Assembly: GCA_030622265.1 (NCBI GenBank)
Contig: JAUXGG010000080.1
Location: forward strand, 1-7,104
Source of the DNA: Candidatus Eiseniibacteriota bacterium
Lineage (GTDB): Bacteria > Arandabacterota > Arandabacteria > Arandabacterales > Arandabacteraceae
Reading direction: 5' to 3'
Length of the DNA stretch: 7,104 nucleotides
Positions 1-5,756 of the stretch are shown one piece after another. The position numbers were made by a program, and so were the translations under genes. A model generated the notes under the pieces. It had not been told where the DNA came from and did no database searches. It was given only the letters and a program-made list of their open reading frames with translations. Position 1 is the first letter of the stretch. Each line of letters begins with the position of its first letter.

Positions 1-387
1 CAGGTGGACGTGGATATTGAGAAGATCGAGCTCGCGCCGGGCCTCAAGATCAGCTCTCCCGATGAGATAAGCCTGCCCCTTCGCTGGATAGGCCTGCTGG
101 CGGGACGCGTTAAATGCGACCTCGCTGCGACAACCGGCGCCCATGGTGGCGAAGGTTTCATCAAGCAACTGCTGGTAGGCGCTTCAGCCGTCCAGGTCTG
201 CTCCGGGCTGTATCTGCACGGTATCGAACAGATAGGTAAGATCCTTGCTGACACGCAAGCCTGGATGGAGAAGCACGGCTTCGCGAGCGTCGATGACTTC
301 CGGGGAAAGCTCAGCCAGGCTGAAAGCGAACACCCGGAGCTTTTCGAGAGGCTTCAGTACATCAAGACCCACACCGAAGGGAAGTGA
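1..387 (+). CDS. Dihydroorotate dehydrogenase-like flavoprotein, C-terminal part (5'-truncated by window edge)
   Basis: The reading frame is open from the first base to a TGA at 385-387, so this is the last 128 codons of a longer gene; the GTG at position 4 is internal and not the start. The segment matches the C-terminal half of a DHOD-type TIM barrel. SLPLRWIGLLAGRVKCDLA is followed by TTGAHGGEGFIKQLLVGASA and VQVCSGLYLHGIEQIGKI, the barrel end that in this family contributes to the FMN phosphate site (glycine-rich turn, then VGA.AVQ). Family members are cytosolic FMN enzymes of about 330 residues, often annotated 'dihydroorotate dehydrogenase-like'. Some work in pyrimidine synthesis, but for this subgroup the substrate is not certain. 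The active-site base and most of the barrel lie outside the window. No terminator is obvious after the stop. The next gene remnant is convergent. Confidence 0.85.
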   Translation, partial: QVDVDIEKIELAPGLKISSPDEISLPLRWIGLLAGRVKCDLAATTGAHGGEGFIKQLLVGASAVQVCSGLYLHGIEQIGKILADTQAWMEKHGFASVDDFRGKLSQAESEHPELFERLQYIKTHTEGK

Positions 388-459
388 GGAAAGCAGAGCT
401 GAATCCCGAAGGTGAAGATTGCCATGCAAGACACGCCAGGTCCGGGGAGCGCTACTTAC

Positions 460-469
460 TGTTAGGCCT
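460..469. repeat. Left arm of 10-bp inverted repeat flanking the GH31 remnant
   Basis: TGTTAGGCCT here is the exact reverse complement of AGGCCTAACA at 1141-1150. The arm ends on the last base of the remnant's stop codon. The two arms bracket about 670 bp containing the whole GH31 remnant. I see no transposase and no clear target-site duplication, so the origin is unknown. Confidence 0.5.
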
Positions 470-1114
470 TATTCGATGAGTATCATCTTCCGGGTCTGGC
501 TGTTCTCCTGGGTGGATTGCCTGCAGAAGTAGATCCCCGGTGCGCTTTCCCGGTTTCAGGCTCTGTGGTGGATATTCCCGCCGGAAGCTCAATCCCGACG
601 ACACGGATTCCCGACGTCACAGTAATGACATGCTCGAACTTGATCAGCAGCACTTTCCTGCCGGCATCATAGAAGTAACCGTCGCCTGCATCAAGAATCT
701 CCTGTTGTGACGAGTATGCGGCCAGAGTATCCGAATAGAGGGTGAAGGTCTCGAGCGTGCTGGAGAACAAGGGGTAAATCTGCAGGAGCAAGGTGTCAAC
801 CGGCTCCGCGCCGACATAATCCATCACGCGCTGCATCGGGAGGATGGCGCCGATGGTTCGCGTATCACAACAGGGGTCGAGTCCGCGAGACCGGCCCCAC
901 CCGGACGGAAGTCGACCCGGACAATGTCAGGGGCATAGAGACTGAAGAGCAGGGTATCCCCGCTGGCTACGACCAGAAGGCCCGTATCGGTTACCTGATG
1001 GCTGGTATAGTCGCCGATCTGCGTGAGACCCGCCGTGGGCACGGTAAGGCACGCGAGAGCGGCGAGCAGGATGAATATGGCTGATCTGGCGCGCTCCATG
1101 TTCATATCCCCCAT
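469..1114 (-). pseudogene. Collapsed remnant of a secreted GH31 glycosidase with T9SS sorting tail
   Basis: Three pieces of one gene lie in order on the minus strand in three frames. Piece A (1114 or better 1099 down to about 857) begins MERARSAIFILLAALACL, a clear signal peptide, and continues into a GH31-type N-terminal beta domain (LLFSLYAPDIVRVDFRPGG). The ATG at 1099-1097 is preferred because GGGGG lies about 8 nt before it. Piece B (about 857 to 565, shifted frame) reads TIGAILPMQRVMDYVGAEP and then IYP and FTLYSDT. This is the end of the GH31 catalytic region and the following C-terminal beta domains (DUF5110-like). Piece C (about 552 to 469, third frame) contains APGIYFCRQ and ends TRKMILIE-stop, the typical end of a T9SS type A sorting domain. 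Intact secreted GH31 enzymes are usually 700 residues or more. The whole catalytic barrel, with its nucleophile and acid/base aspartates, and most of the sorting domain are missing. No active enzyme can come from this locus. Real decay is more likely than two simple sequencing slips because long segments are absent. Confidence 0.85.
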
Positions 1115-1139
1115 ACAATGGAAAGCTGCTTCTTTCTAA

Positions 1140-1166
1140 TAGGCCTAACACTTATAGGTCTAACAC
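1140..1166. repeat. Right arm of the inverted repeat, present as a tandem pair upstream of the GH31 remnant
   Basis: TAGGCCTAACAC (1140-1151) and TAGGTCTAACAC (1155-1166) are direct repeats with one mismatch and a 15-bp period. The first contains the right arm (1141-1150) of the inverted repeat whose left arm is at 460-469. The pair lies 26-52 bp upstream of the first possible start of the GH31 remnant. It could therefore be an old operator of that gene just as well as an element end. Confidence 0.5.
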
Positions 1167-1216
1167 GTGGTGGAACCTTGGGCAATCTGTCCGGGGACTG
1201 CCTGCGTTCTGGGGTA

Positions 1217-1948
1217 TTACCACTGCATCGCGTCGAGGTGCTTCCTGAGCTGTGAGGCAGTCCTGAACTTCTTGAGAATCAGGGATCTCTTGAGACCGGA
1301 GCAGATGTACTTGATTGCATCAGGCTGGTGTGAGTAGTGCTTCGCCCCGCCGATCGAGTCATAGAGGATTCTCACCAGGTCGCAAACATCGTCGCGGCGG
1401 TTCTCCGTTTTGGGGAAGTCCCAGTAGAACATGTCCAGGATCTTAAGATCAAACTCGAGGCCAAAGCGCCGGACAATGATATTCTCGGCATGGAGGTCAC
1501 CGTGATACTCATTCTGCGCATGTATGGACTCCACGCCTTTGACGAGGGCATAAAGGAGGTGGAGGGCTTCGAAGGGTTGCAGTCTTCGCCCGGGCCGGCC
1601 TTTGAGGAAATCCAGGAGCATCTCCCCGCCGACATACTCAGACACCATGAAAGAGACCGGGATCCTCCTGAAGGTGAAGACCTCATCGGTATGGTACTGA
1701 AGCACTATCGGGCAGTTGCGGAGCTTATGCAGCCGTTGGGCATAGCGCTTGAGGGTCCGGTTGTTCGGATTCCGTTGAGGGTAGAAGATCTTGGCGGCCC
1801 GTTCGATCCCGGTTCGTATCTCCGTGACCCGGTAGACCTCGCCCTCCCAGCCTTCTCCAAGCTTGGAGAGTACCCGGTACTTCCTGACCAGAGTTCGTCC
1901 TGGAAATAGCCCAAACGACTCGATGGTAGGGGGTTTATGCTTCTTCAT
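1217..1948 (-). CDS. Small degenerate Hanks-type (eukaryotic-like) protein kinase
   Basis: This 243-residue soluble protein has a protein-kinase fold. A glycine loop LGEGWEGEVYRV spans residues 30-41, and the ATP-binding lysine is K53 in RAAKIF. A hinge-like region reads MVSEYVGGEML (101-111). The catalytic loop is HGDLHAEN, with D151 and N156. The metal-binding Asp appears to be D172 in KILDMF, where most kinases have DFG. D187 or D190 in RRDDVCDLV probably marks helix F. Oddities: HGD replaces HRD, as in aminoglycoside phosphotransferase and RIO/ABC1-like kinases; DMF replaces DFG; no clear helix-C glutamate or APE motif is seen; and the C-lobe is short. The K, D, N and D needed for phosphotransfer seem present, so activity is possible but not assured. 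There is no membrane segment or sensor domain. The ATG is preceded by GGAA at a workable distance. It lies 33 bp after the MscS gene on the same strand, so co-transcription is likely. The substrate is unknown. Confidence 0.85.
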   Translation of the reverse strand: MKKHKPPTIESFGLFPGRTLVRKYRVLSKLGEGWEGEVYRVTEIRTGIERAAKIFYPQRNPNNRTLKRYAQRLHKLRNCPIVLQYHTDEVFTFRRIPVSFMVSEYVGGEMLLDFLKGRPGRRLQPFEALHLLYALVKGVESIHAQNEYHGDLHAENIIVRRFGLEFDLKILDMFYWDFPKTENRRDDVCDLVRILYDSIGGAKHYSHQPDAIKYICSGLKRSLILKKFRTASQLRKHLDAMQW

Positions 1949-1981
1949 GGTATTCGTTCCGGCGTGGAAGTCCTCCCGATA

Positions 1982-2938
1982 TCAACCTTTATCTGGCTGA
2001 CCGCGTTCTGTGTCCGTTAGATGGGGCGGCATGAGTGAAGACCTTCCCTCCCGCTCATTGTCAAAGAACCTGTGGGTGGGGTATGCAAAGTCTATATCGT
2101 CCTCTACGCCGAATTGGTCCAGGATATTTTCCCAGATTGCTTCCGACCGGGTGCGGCGGCCCCGGGGCTCACAAAGGTGGCGGATGGTAAGCAGGACCCC
2201 GCTTTCCTGCACGCTCGTATAGACCGTGGGCGTGAGGACGGAGTAGAAGATCATGAACTTCTGGGCGGCCGTCATGACCTTCCTGGCTGCGGCTTCACTC
2301 AAGCTCTCGGAGTGTTTTGAGGCGATGCGCTGAAGGATGTCCTTTGCCTTCTTCCAGTTACTTTCGAAGGTTACGAGCACGGGGATCTCGTTCCAGATAT
2401 AGTCGAAGCCCTGGCCATAGTTGGCGAGGGGCTCGCTGAAGACCTTGCCGTTCGGCATGTGGATGATGCGCCCCGTGCTCTGATCGGCTCCCACCCAATT
2501 GCCGATTTCAAGAATCGTGAACTGGAACACCCTGAGATCGATGACGTCTCCGGAGTGCTGACCTATCTGGATCCGGTCTCCCACCGCGAAAGGGCGCCGG
2601 AGAGCTATGAATACCCAACCGGCGAGGTTAACTATGGGATCGCGGAGAGCTATAGCTATACCGGCTGAGAGCAGGCCGAAATAAGTGGACGCCTGCTGGA
2701 AGGCGCCGAACCACACCCTGACTATGGCGATGGCACCTGTAAAGAAGATGATGTAGCCGAACGTCTTTCTCAGGTTGTATCGGAGGCGCAGGTCCTTGAC
2801 CCTGCGCCGGACGAGGGTCTGAATGATTGTATCCAGAACCCAGAGACCCACGGCTATCAGGATTGAAGTGATGATCTTGCCCTGAAGTGCCGGGCTCAGT
2901 CCGAAAGTGTCCTGGAGCCACTGATTCATCACTTCCAT
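1982..2938 (-). CDS. MscS-family small-conductance mechanosensitive ion channel
   Basis: This 318-residue inner-membrane protein should form a heptameric tension-gated pore that releases solutes on hypo-osmotic shock. Membrane segments are visible at about residues 22-43, 60-78 and 86-113. The third is the pore helix, rich in Gly and Ala (FGLLSAGIAIALRDPIVNLA). It runs into the MscS signature RRPFAVGDRIQIG (114-126) and the beta domain with GDVIDL. DQSTGRIIHMPNGKVFSEPL follows and matches the conserved 'x-PN-x' strand of the family. A cytoplasmic alpha/beta domain continues to about residue 285, then a polar, charged tail. The start ATG follows GGAGGAG with about a 10-nt gap. The length is close to the three-TM MscS type (286 residues in E. 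coli) with a modest extension. The Doc gene ends 70 bp upstream and the kinase begins 33 bp downstream, all on one strand, which suggests an operon. No terminator is seen in either gap. Confidence 0.93.
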   Translation of the reverse strand: MEVMNQWLQDTFGLSPALQGKIITSILIAVGLWVLDTIIQTLVRRRVKDLRLRYNLRKTFGYIIFFTGAIAIVRVWFGAFQQASTYFGLLSAGIAIALRDPIVNLAGWVFIALRRPFAVGDRIQIGQHSGDVIDLRVFQFTILEIGNWVGADQSTGRIIHMPNGKVFSEPLANYGQGFDYIWNEIPVLVTFESNWKKAKDILQRIASKHSESLSEAAARKVMTAAQKFMIFYSVLTPTVYTSVQESGVLLTIRHLCEPRGRRTRSEAIWENILDQFGVEDDIDFAYPTHRFFDNEREGRSSLMPPHLTDTERGQPDKG

Positions 2939-3008
2939 TGCGATTACTCCTCCATTGTGCCCCAGAGTGTACCAGCAAAGTCCTGTGGCGGAACCTTAAA
3001 CAAACAGA

Positions 3009-3428
3009 TCACTCGGCATTCACCAGGTGATCACGGACGAACTTCTCGGCGGCGGCGACCACCTGGTCCTTGAACTGGGCCGGGCTCATCGCAACCCAGA
3101 CCGTGAAGTTGTAGAGCTCCTGGGTGTCGGCACTGAGCCACTTCCCGTTCATGGAAAGAAAAGTAAGCAGGGTGGTGATGGCGATCCGCTTATTTCCGTT
3201 CCGGAAGGGGTGGTTCTTTATCATCAGGTAGAACAAGATGGCGGCCTTTGTGACCAGCGTCGGATAAAGCGCCTTGCCCGAGAATGTCTGGAACGGGGTC
3301 AGGACGGAGCTCTCGAGCAGGTTGGGGGCGCGCGTGGAGAAATCAGGTATGGGCTCATCGAAGGAAAGATGTTCCTTGGCAAGCCTGAAGGCCGTGTACT
3401 CGACCTCTGATATGGTTATGGTCTTCAC
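3009..3428 (-). CDS. doc: Doc-type Fic-fold toxin of a type II toxin-antitoxin module
   Basis: This 139-residue protein has the size and order of the death-on-curing family. Helix-rich N-terminus: ISEVEYTAFRLAKEHL. Central active-site loop: HPFRNGNKRIA at residues 73-83. In canonical Fic AMP-transferases the loop is HPFx(D/E)GNGR. Here K80 replaces the second glycine, as in phage P1 Doc, which phosphorylates elongation factor Tu instead of adenylylating a target. N77 stands where Fic and Doc proteins usually have Asp or Glu, the metal ligand, so activity may be altered. The start is GTG at 3428-3426, with AGGG about 5 nt upstream. The G of the antitoxin's TAG stop is also the first base of this GTG, which implies translational coupling. 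The intact loop and length argue for a functional toxin. The asparagine needs testing. Confidence 0.9.
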   Translation of the reverse strand: MKTITISEVEYTAFRLAKEHLSFDEPIPDFSTRAPNLLESSVLTPFQTFSGKALYPTLVTKAAILFYLMIKNHPFRNGNKRIAITTLLTFLSMNGKWLSADTQELYNFTVWVAMSPAQFKDQVVAAAEKFVRDHLVNAE

Positions 3429-3685
3429 TATTCCCTGCCCAACCGCTTGAGCACTTGTCCGTATTCCTCGACCGCCCTGCGTACTGCCGCGTCTATCTGT
3501 CTCTTGCTCCTGGCGGAGAGCCTCCTGCCGAGGATCTCTCTGGTGGTCCGGTCGGTGATGACGTAGATACGGCCCACCCTTGTCGCAGGGATCTTGCCCT
3601 TCTTAACGCGGTTATAGACCGTGATCCGGCTTACTCCGAGGAGCCGGGCAAGCTCCGGGATGGTAATGAACCCTTTTGGCGGCAT
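3428..3685 (-). CDS. Helix-turn-helix antitoxin/autoregulator paired with Doc
   Basis: This 85-residue protein starts at the ATG at 3685-3683, chosen because GGAGAA sits 4 nt upstream. Two earlier in-frame ATGs at 3733 and 3706 have poor ribosome sites, and the first lies upstream of the proposed promoter's start point. The N-terminal half is an excisionase/MerR-like winged HTH (ITIPELARLLGVSRITVYNR, then KKGKIPATRVGRIYVI, the typical HTH_17 pattern). The C-terminal part (about 48-85) is charged and predicted helical (RRLSARSKRQIDAAVRRAVE) and could be the segment that binds and blocks Doc. Known Doc partners are mostly Phd/YefM-fold or AbrB-fold proteins. Here an excisionase-like HTH takes that place, so the antitoxin role is inferred from position, size, overlap with the toxin and the palindromic promoter. 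It could instead be only a regulator. Confidence 0.82.
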   Translation of the reverse strand: MPPKGFITIPELARLLGVSRITVYNRVKKGKIPATRVGRIYVITDRTTREILGRRLSARSKRQIDAAVRRAVEEYGQVLKRLGRE

Positions 3686-3688
3686 GCA

Positions 3689-3694
3689 TTCTCC
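3689..3694 (-). promoter_or_regulatory. Ribosome binding site deciding the antitoxin start
   Basis: On the minus strand GGAGAA is followed by TGC and then ATG. It is the only good Shine-Dalgarno among the three in-frame ATGs and fixes the start at 3685. Confidence 0.7.
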
Positions 3695-3723
3695 ATTCTT
3701 CTTCATGTTATTCCACTGCCCGG

Positions 3724-3752
3724 AGCATAACATAAGTTAACGACAGTTACAA
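3724..3752 (-). promoter_or_regulatory. Candidate sigma70-type promoter of the antitoxin-doc genes
   Basis: On the minus strand TTGTAA (3752-3747) and TATGCT (3729-3724) are separated by exactly 17 bp. Transcription would begin near 3717 and give a leader of about 30 nt before the preferred ATG at 3685. GTTAAC lies in the spacer and a palindrome begins just upstream of the -35 element, as expected for an autoregulated toxin-antitoxin promoter. Confidence 0.5.
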
Positions 3753-3789
3753 GCATTAACGTAAGTTAATTGCCCTGATCGGTGTTAAC
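3733..3789. promoter_or_regulatory. Candidate operator cluster (TAAGTTAA / GTTAAC repeats)
   Basis: TAAGTTAA occurs at 3733-3740 and again at 3762-3769. TTAAC and GTTAA (3756-3760 and 3765-3769) form a perfect 5-bp inverted pair around GTAA. GTTAAC, itself palindromic, occurs at 3736-3741 and 3784-3789. The cluster covers and flanks the predicted promoter. It is the natural candidate for binding by the adjacent HTH protein, but that is inference. Confidence 0.45.
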
Positions 3790-3974
3790 AAGCATCTGTG
3801 TGACCCTCCAGTTAGTGTAATCCATGGTATATCAATAGATTATCCATATCAATGCGATCCGCGGCCCGGACTCGAACCTCTCTCAGAAGCTCAGCAAGTC
3901 GGGGATCTGGGTCATCCCTGCGCGGGTTTTCTGAATTCCAGGCAGTAGCCGTGAGGTCGGCCGGTCGCCTTCCA

Positions 3975-4001
3975 GATGGCGATGACGATGACGATGACGA
4001 T
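3975..4001. repeat. GATGRC hexamer tandem repeat (4.5 copies)
   Basis: One GATGGC is followed by three perfect GATGAC units and a final GAT. On the plus strand one frame would give an aspartate run, and on the minus strand serine or Arg/His runs, which accounts for the spurious open frames here. It is a short microsatellite-like repeat in otherwise unremarkable non-coding DNA. Confidence 0.8.
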
Positions 4002-4205
4002 CTTGCTTCCCGGCGGTGCAACTGGAACCACCCAATTGAAAGTCTGTCTCTTTCATACCCGTGGTGACGATCGCCGGGCTGCTCGCCGGCCCTGAGTTTG
4101 CCGTTGACAACTAATGGGGGATCAAGTACTTATATCTCAGGGAGCGCGAGTTCTAGTGCCGTACGTTAACCAGAGAGGTCAGCGCACGAGGACTGTGAGT
4201 GAGCA

Positions 4206-4238
4206 GTACTCGGATGGCATCTTTGCAGTCCGGAGTAT
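4206..4238 (+). promoter_or_regulatory. Hairpin in the leader of the radical SAM gene
   Basis: TACTCGGA (4207-4214) pairs with TCCGGAGTA (4229-4237) with one bulged G, and a G-T pair can extend it. The hairpin ends 12 nt before the ATG at 4251 and includes the CGGAG that is the nearest purine-rich element before that start. It could therefore limit ribosome access. It matches no riboswitch I recognise; in particular I see no cobalamin B12-box. Confidence 0.35.
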
Positions 4239-4250
4239 GCCGCACAGTCT

Positions 4251-5756
4251 ATGAATACCAGAAGGGATAATAGCCTCGTGAATGTCATACTGATCAACCC
4301 TGAGACTCCAGATACCTTCTGGGGCTTCAAACATGCACTTAAGTTCATACGCAAGAGGGCATATTCGCCACCGCTGGGTCTGCTGACCGTTGCCGCGATG
4401 CTGCCTCAAGAGTGGTCAAAGCGCCTGGTCGATGCCAGTGTGACGAAGCTCCGCAACAAGGACCTCGAGTGGGCCGATTGCGCCTTTATCAGCGGCATGA
4501 CCGTACAGAGAGAATCAGCACGTCGGATCATCACGCGATGCAAAGAGGCAGGCCTCAGGGTCGTAGCCGGTGGGCCGCTCTTCACGATGGAGCCTGATCA
4601 ATTCGAAGAGGTTGATCATCTTGTACTGAATGAAGCCGAGCTGACCCTTCCGGACTTTCTCAGGGACCTCGAGCGTGGGTGCGCCAAGCACGTCTACACG
4701 TCATCTGAATTTGCCGATATCCATGAGACGCCGGTTCCTTTGTGGGAATTAGCCGATATGAAGCGGTATGGCACGATGAGTATCCAGTTCTCCCGCGGTT
4801 GCCCCTTCGACTGTGAGTTCTGCAATGTGACGTCTTTGTTCGGCCACCGGCCGCGCACCAAGACCGCCGGGCAGATCCTCGCCGAGCTGGATGGCCTTTA
4901 TGACCTGGGGTGGCGCGGGAACGTCTTCTTTGTCGATGACAACCTCATTGGGAACAAGGCACGTCTTAAGACCGAGCTTTTGCCCGCGCTCATCGAATGG
5001 AGGAAAGACAAGAGGGGCGTGCTCTTCAGCACTGAAGTCTCCATAAACCTGGCTGACGATGAGCAGCTGATGCAGATGATGGGCGAGGCTGGTTTCGGTA
5101 CGGTCTTCATAGGGATCGAGACACCGGATGAGGCTAGCCTGGCCGAATGCAGCAAGAAACAGAACATGAACCGCAATCTGGTCGAGGACGTGAAACGTAT
5201 GCAAAGGGCTGGGTTCCAGGTGGACGGGGGTTTCATCGTGGGTTTCGATAGCGATACTCCCGGGATCTTTCAGCGGCAGATTGATTTCATCCAGAAAAGC
5301 GGGATAGTAAATGCGATGGTCGGCCTGCTTCAAGCCCCGCCAGGTACGCGGCTTCACGAACGCCTGAAGCAAGCGGGCCGCCTGCTCGATGAGATGTCGG
5401 GGGACAATGTAGACGGTACGACCAACATCGTCCCCGTCATGAGCCTTGATGCACTGAGGGACGGCTACAAGCACATACTGAGCCGCATATATGCTCCCAA
5501 GCCCTACTATCAGCGTGTCAAGACCTTCCTGCGAGAGTATCAGCCGCCCGAGCTGAAAGCCTCATGGGACTTCGAACACGTACTGGGGTTCATTCGTTCT
5601 ATCTGCCGCCTGGGCATTATCGGCAAGGAGCGCGCTCACTATTGGCATCTCCTCTGGTGGACGCTTTTCCGTTGCCCCAGGTCTTTTCGACTTGCCATGG
5701 CACTGGCTGTCTACGGATACCATCTCCGTAGAATCTGTGAACTCCATGTCCTTTGA
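4251..5756 (+). CDS. B12-binding-domain radical SAM enzyme with DUF4070-type C-terminus (HpnP-like superfamily)
   Basis: This 501-residue cytosolic iron-sulfur enzyme begins with a Rossmann-like cobalamin-binding-type domain (about 10-160). It starts VILINPETPDTFWGFKHALK and includes SPPLGLLTVAAMLP, AGGPLFT (106-112) and LNEAE (126-130). The cobalamin-ligating DxHxxG motif is absent, as in many class B radical SAM proteins. The radical SAM domain follows with FSRGCPFDCEFC; C184, C188 and C191 bind the 4Fe-4S cluster that cleaves S-adenosylmethionine. Later motifs are VFFVDDN, FIGIETPDE, GGFIVGFDSD and APPGTRLHERL. The last 130 or so residues fit the DUF4070 region found in hopanoid C2-methylase HpnP and many uncharacterised relatives. 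A methyl transfer or C-C chemistry on a lipid-like substrate is plausible, but no hopanoid gene is nearby and the substrate is unknown. The ATG at 4251 has a weak ribosome site. GTG at 4278 (residue 10), preceded by AAGGGA, would give the N-terminus usual in relatives. Confidence 0.9.
   Translation: MNTRRDNSLVNVILINPETPDTFWGFKHALKFIRKRAYSPPLGLLTVAAMLPQEWSKRLVDASVTKLRNKDLEWADCAFISGMTVQRESARRIITRCKEAGLRVVAGGPLFTMEPDQFEEVDHLVLNEAELTLPDFLRDLERGCAKHVYTSSEFADIHETPVPLWELADMKRYGTMSIQFSRGCPFDCEFCNVTSLFGHRPRTKTAGQILAELDGLYDLGWRGNVFFVDDNLIGNKARLKTELLPALIEWRKDKRGVLFSTEVSINLADDEQLMQMMGEAGFGTVFIGIETPDEASLAECSKKQNMNRNLVEDVKRMQRAGFQVDGGFIVGFDSDTPGIFQRQIDFIQKSGIVNAMVGLLQAPPGTRLHERLKQAGRLLDEMSGDNVDGTTNIVPVMSLDALRDGYKHILSRIYAPKPYYQRVKTFLREYQPPELKASWDFEHVLGFIRSICRLGIIGKERAHYWHLLWWTLFRCPRSFRLAMALAVYGYHLRRICELHVL

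Larger units (their letters stand above)
3790..4250. other. Non-coding intergenic stretch between divergent antitoxin and radical SAM genes
   Basis: No convincing gene is visible in these 461 bp. Short open frames exist on both strands but have low-complexity Ser, Asp or Arg/His runs encoded by a hexamer repeat, and resemble no family I know. A fragment GGTTCGAGTCC on the minus strand (around 3870-3880) looks like a tRNA T-loop, but the arms do not pair. TTGACA at 4104-4109 is a perfect -35 element on the plus strand. No good -10 stands at 16-18 bp (TATATC is 21 bp downstream), so a promoter for the radical SAM gene is possible but weak. Confidence 0.6.

Noticed and set aside
1337..1909. 190-codon plus-strand open frame opposite the kinase
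   Set aside because: It is fully antisense to a gene with clear kinase motifs, its product resembles no family, and there is no good ribosome site. It is a high-GC shadow frame.
3027..3410. 127-codon plus-strand open frame opposite doc
   Set aside because: Antisense to the Doc active-site region, with no family match.
3850..3925. Possible tRNA on the minus strand (GGTTCGAGTCC T-loop-like sequence near 3870)
   Set aside because: The T-stem has only two pairs, and no acceptor strand complementary to the 3' side is found about 75 nt upstream. A remnant or attachment site cannot be shown.
3812..4067. Short open frames with Ser, Asp or Arg/His runs
   Set aside because: The runs come from the GATGRC hexamer repeat. 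No ribosome site or family similarity supports a gene.
4140..4250. Cobalamin riboswitch upstream of the B12-type radical SAM gene
   Set aside because: I looked for a B12-box and the conserved core and found neither. Only a simple bulged hairpin is present.
4749..5474. 241-codon minus-strand open frame opposite the radical SAM gene
   Set aside because: Antisense to well-conserved radical SAM motifs with no recognisable domain, so a shadow.
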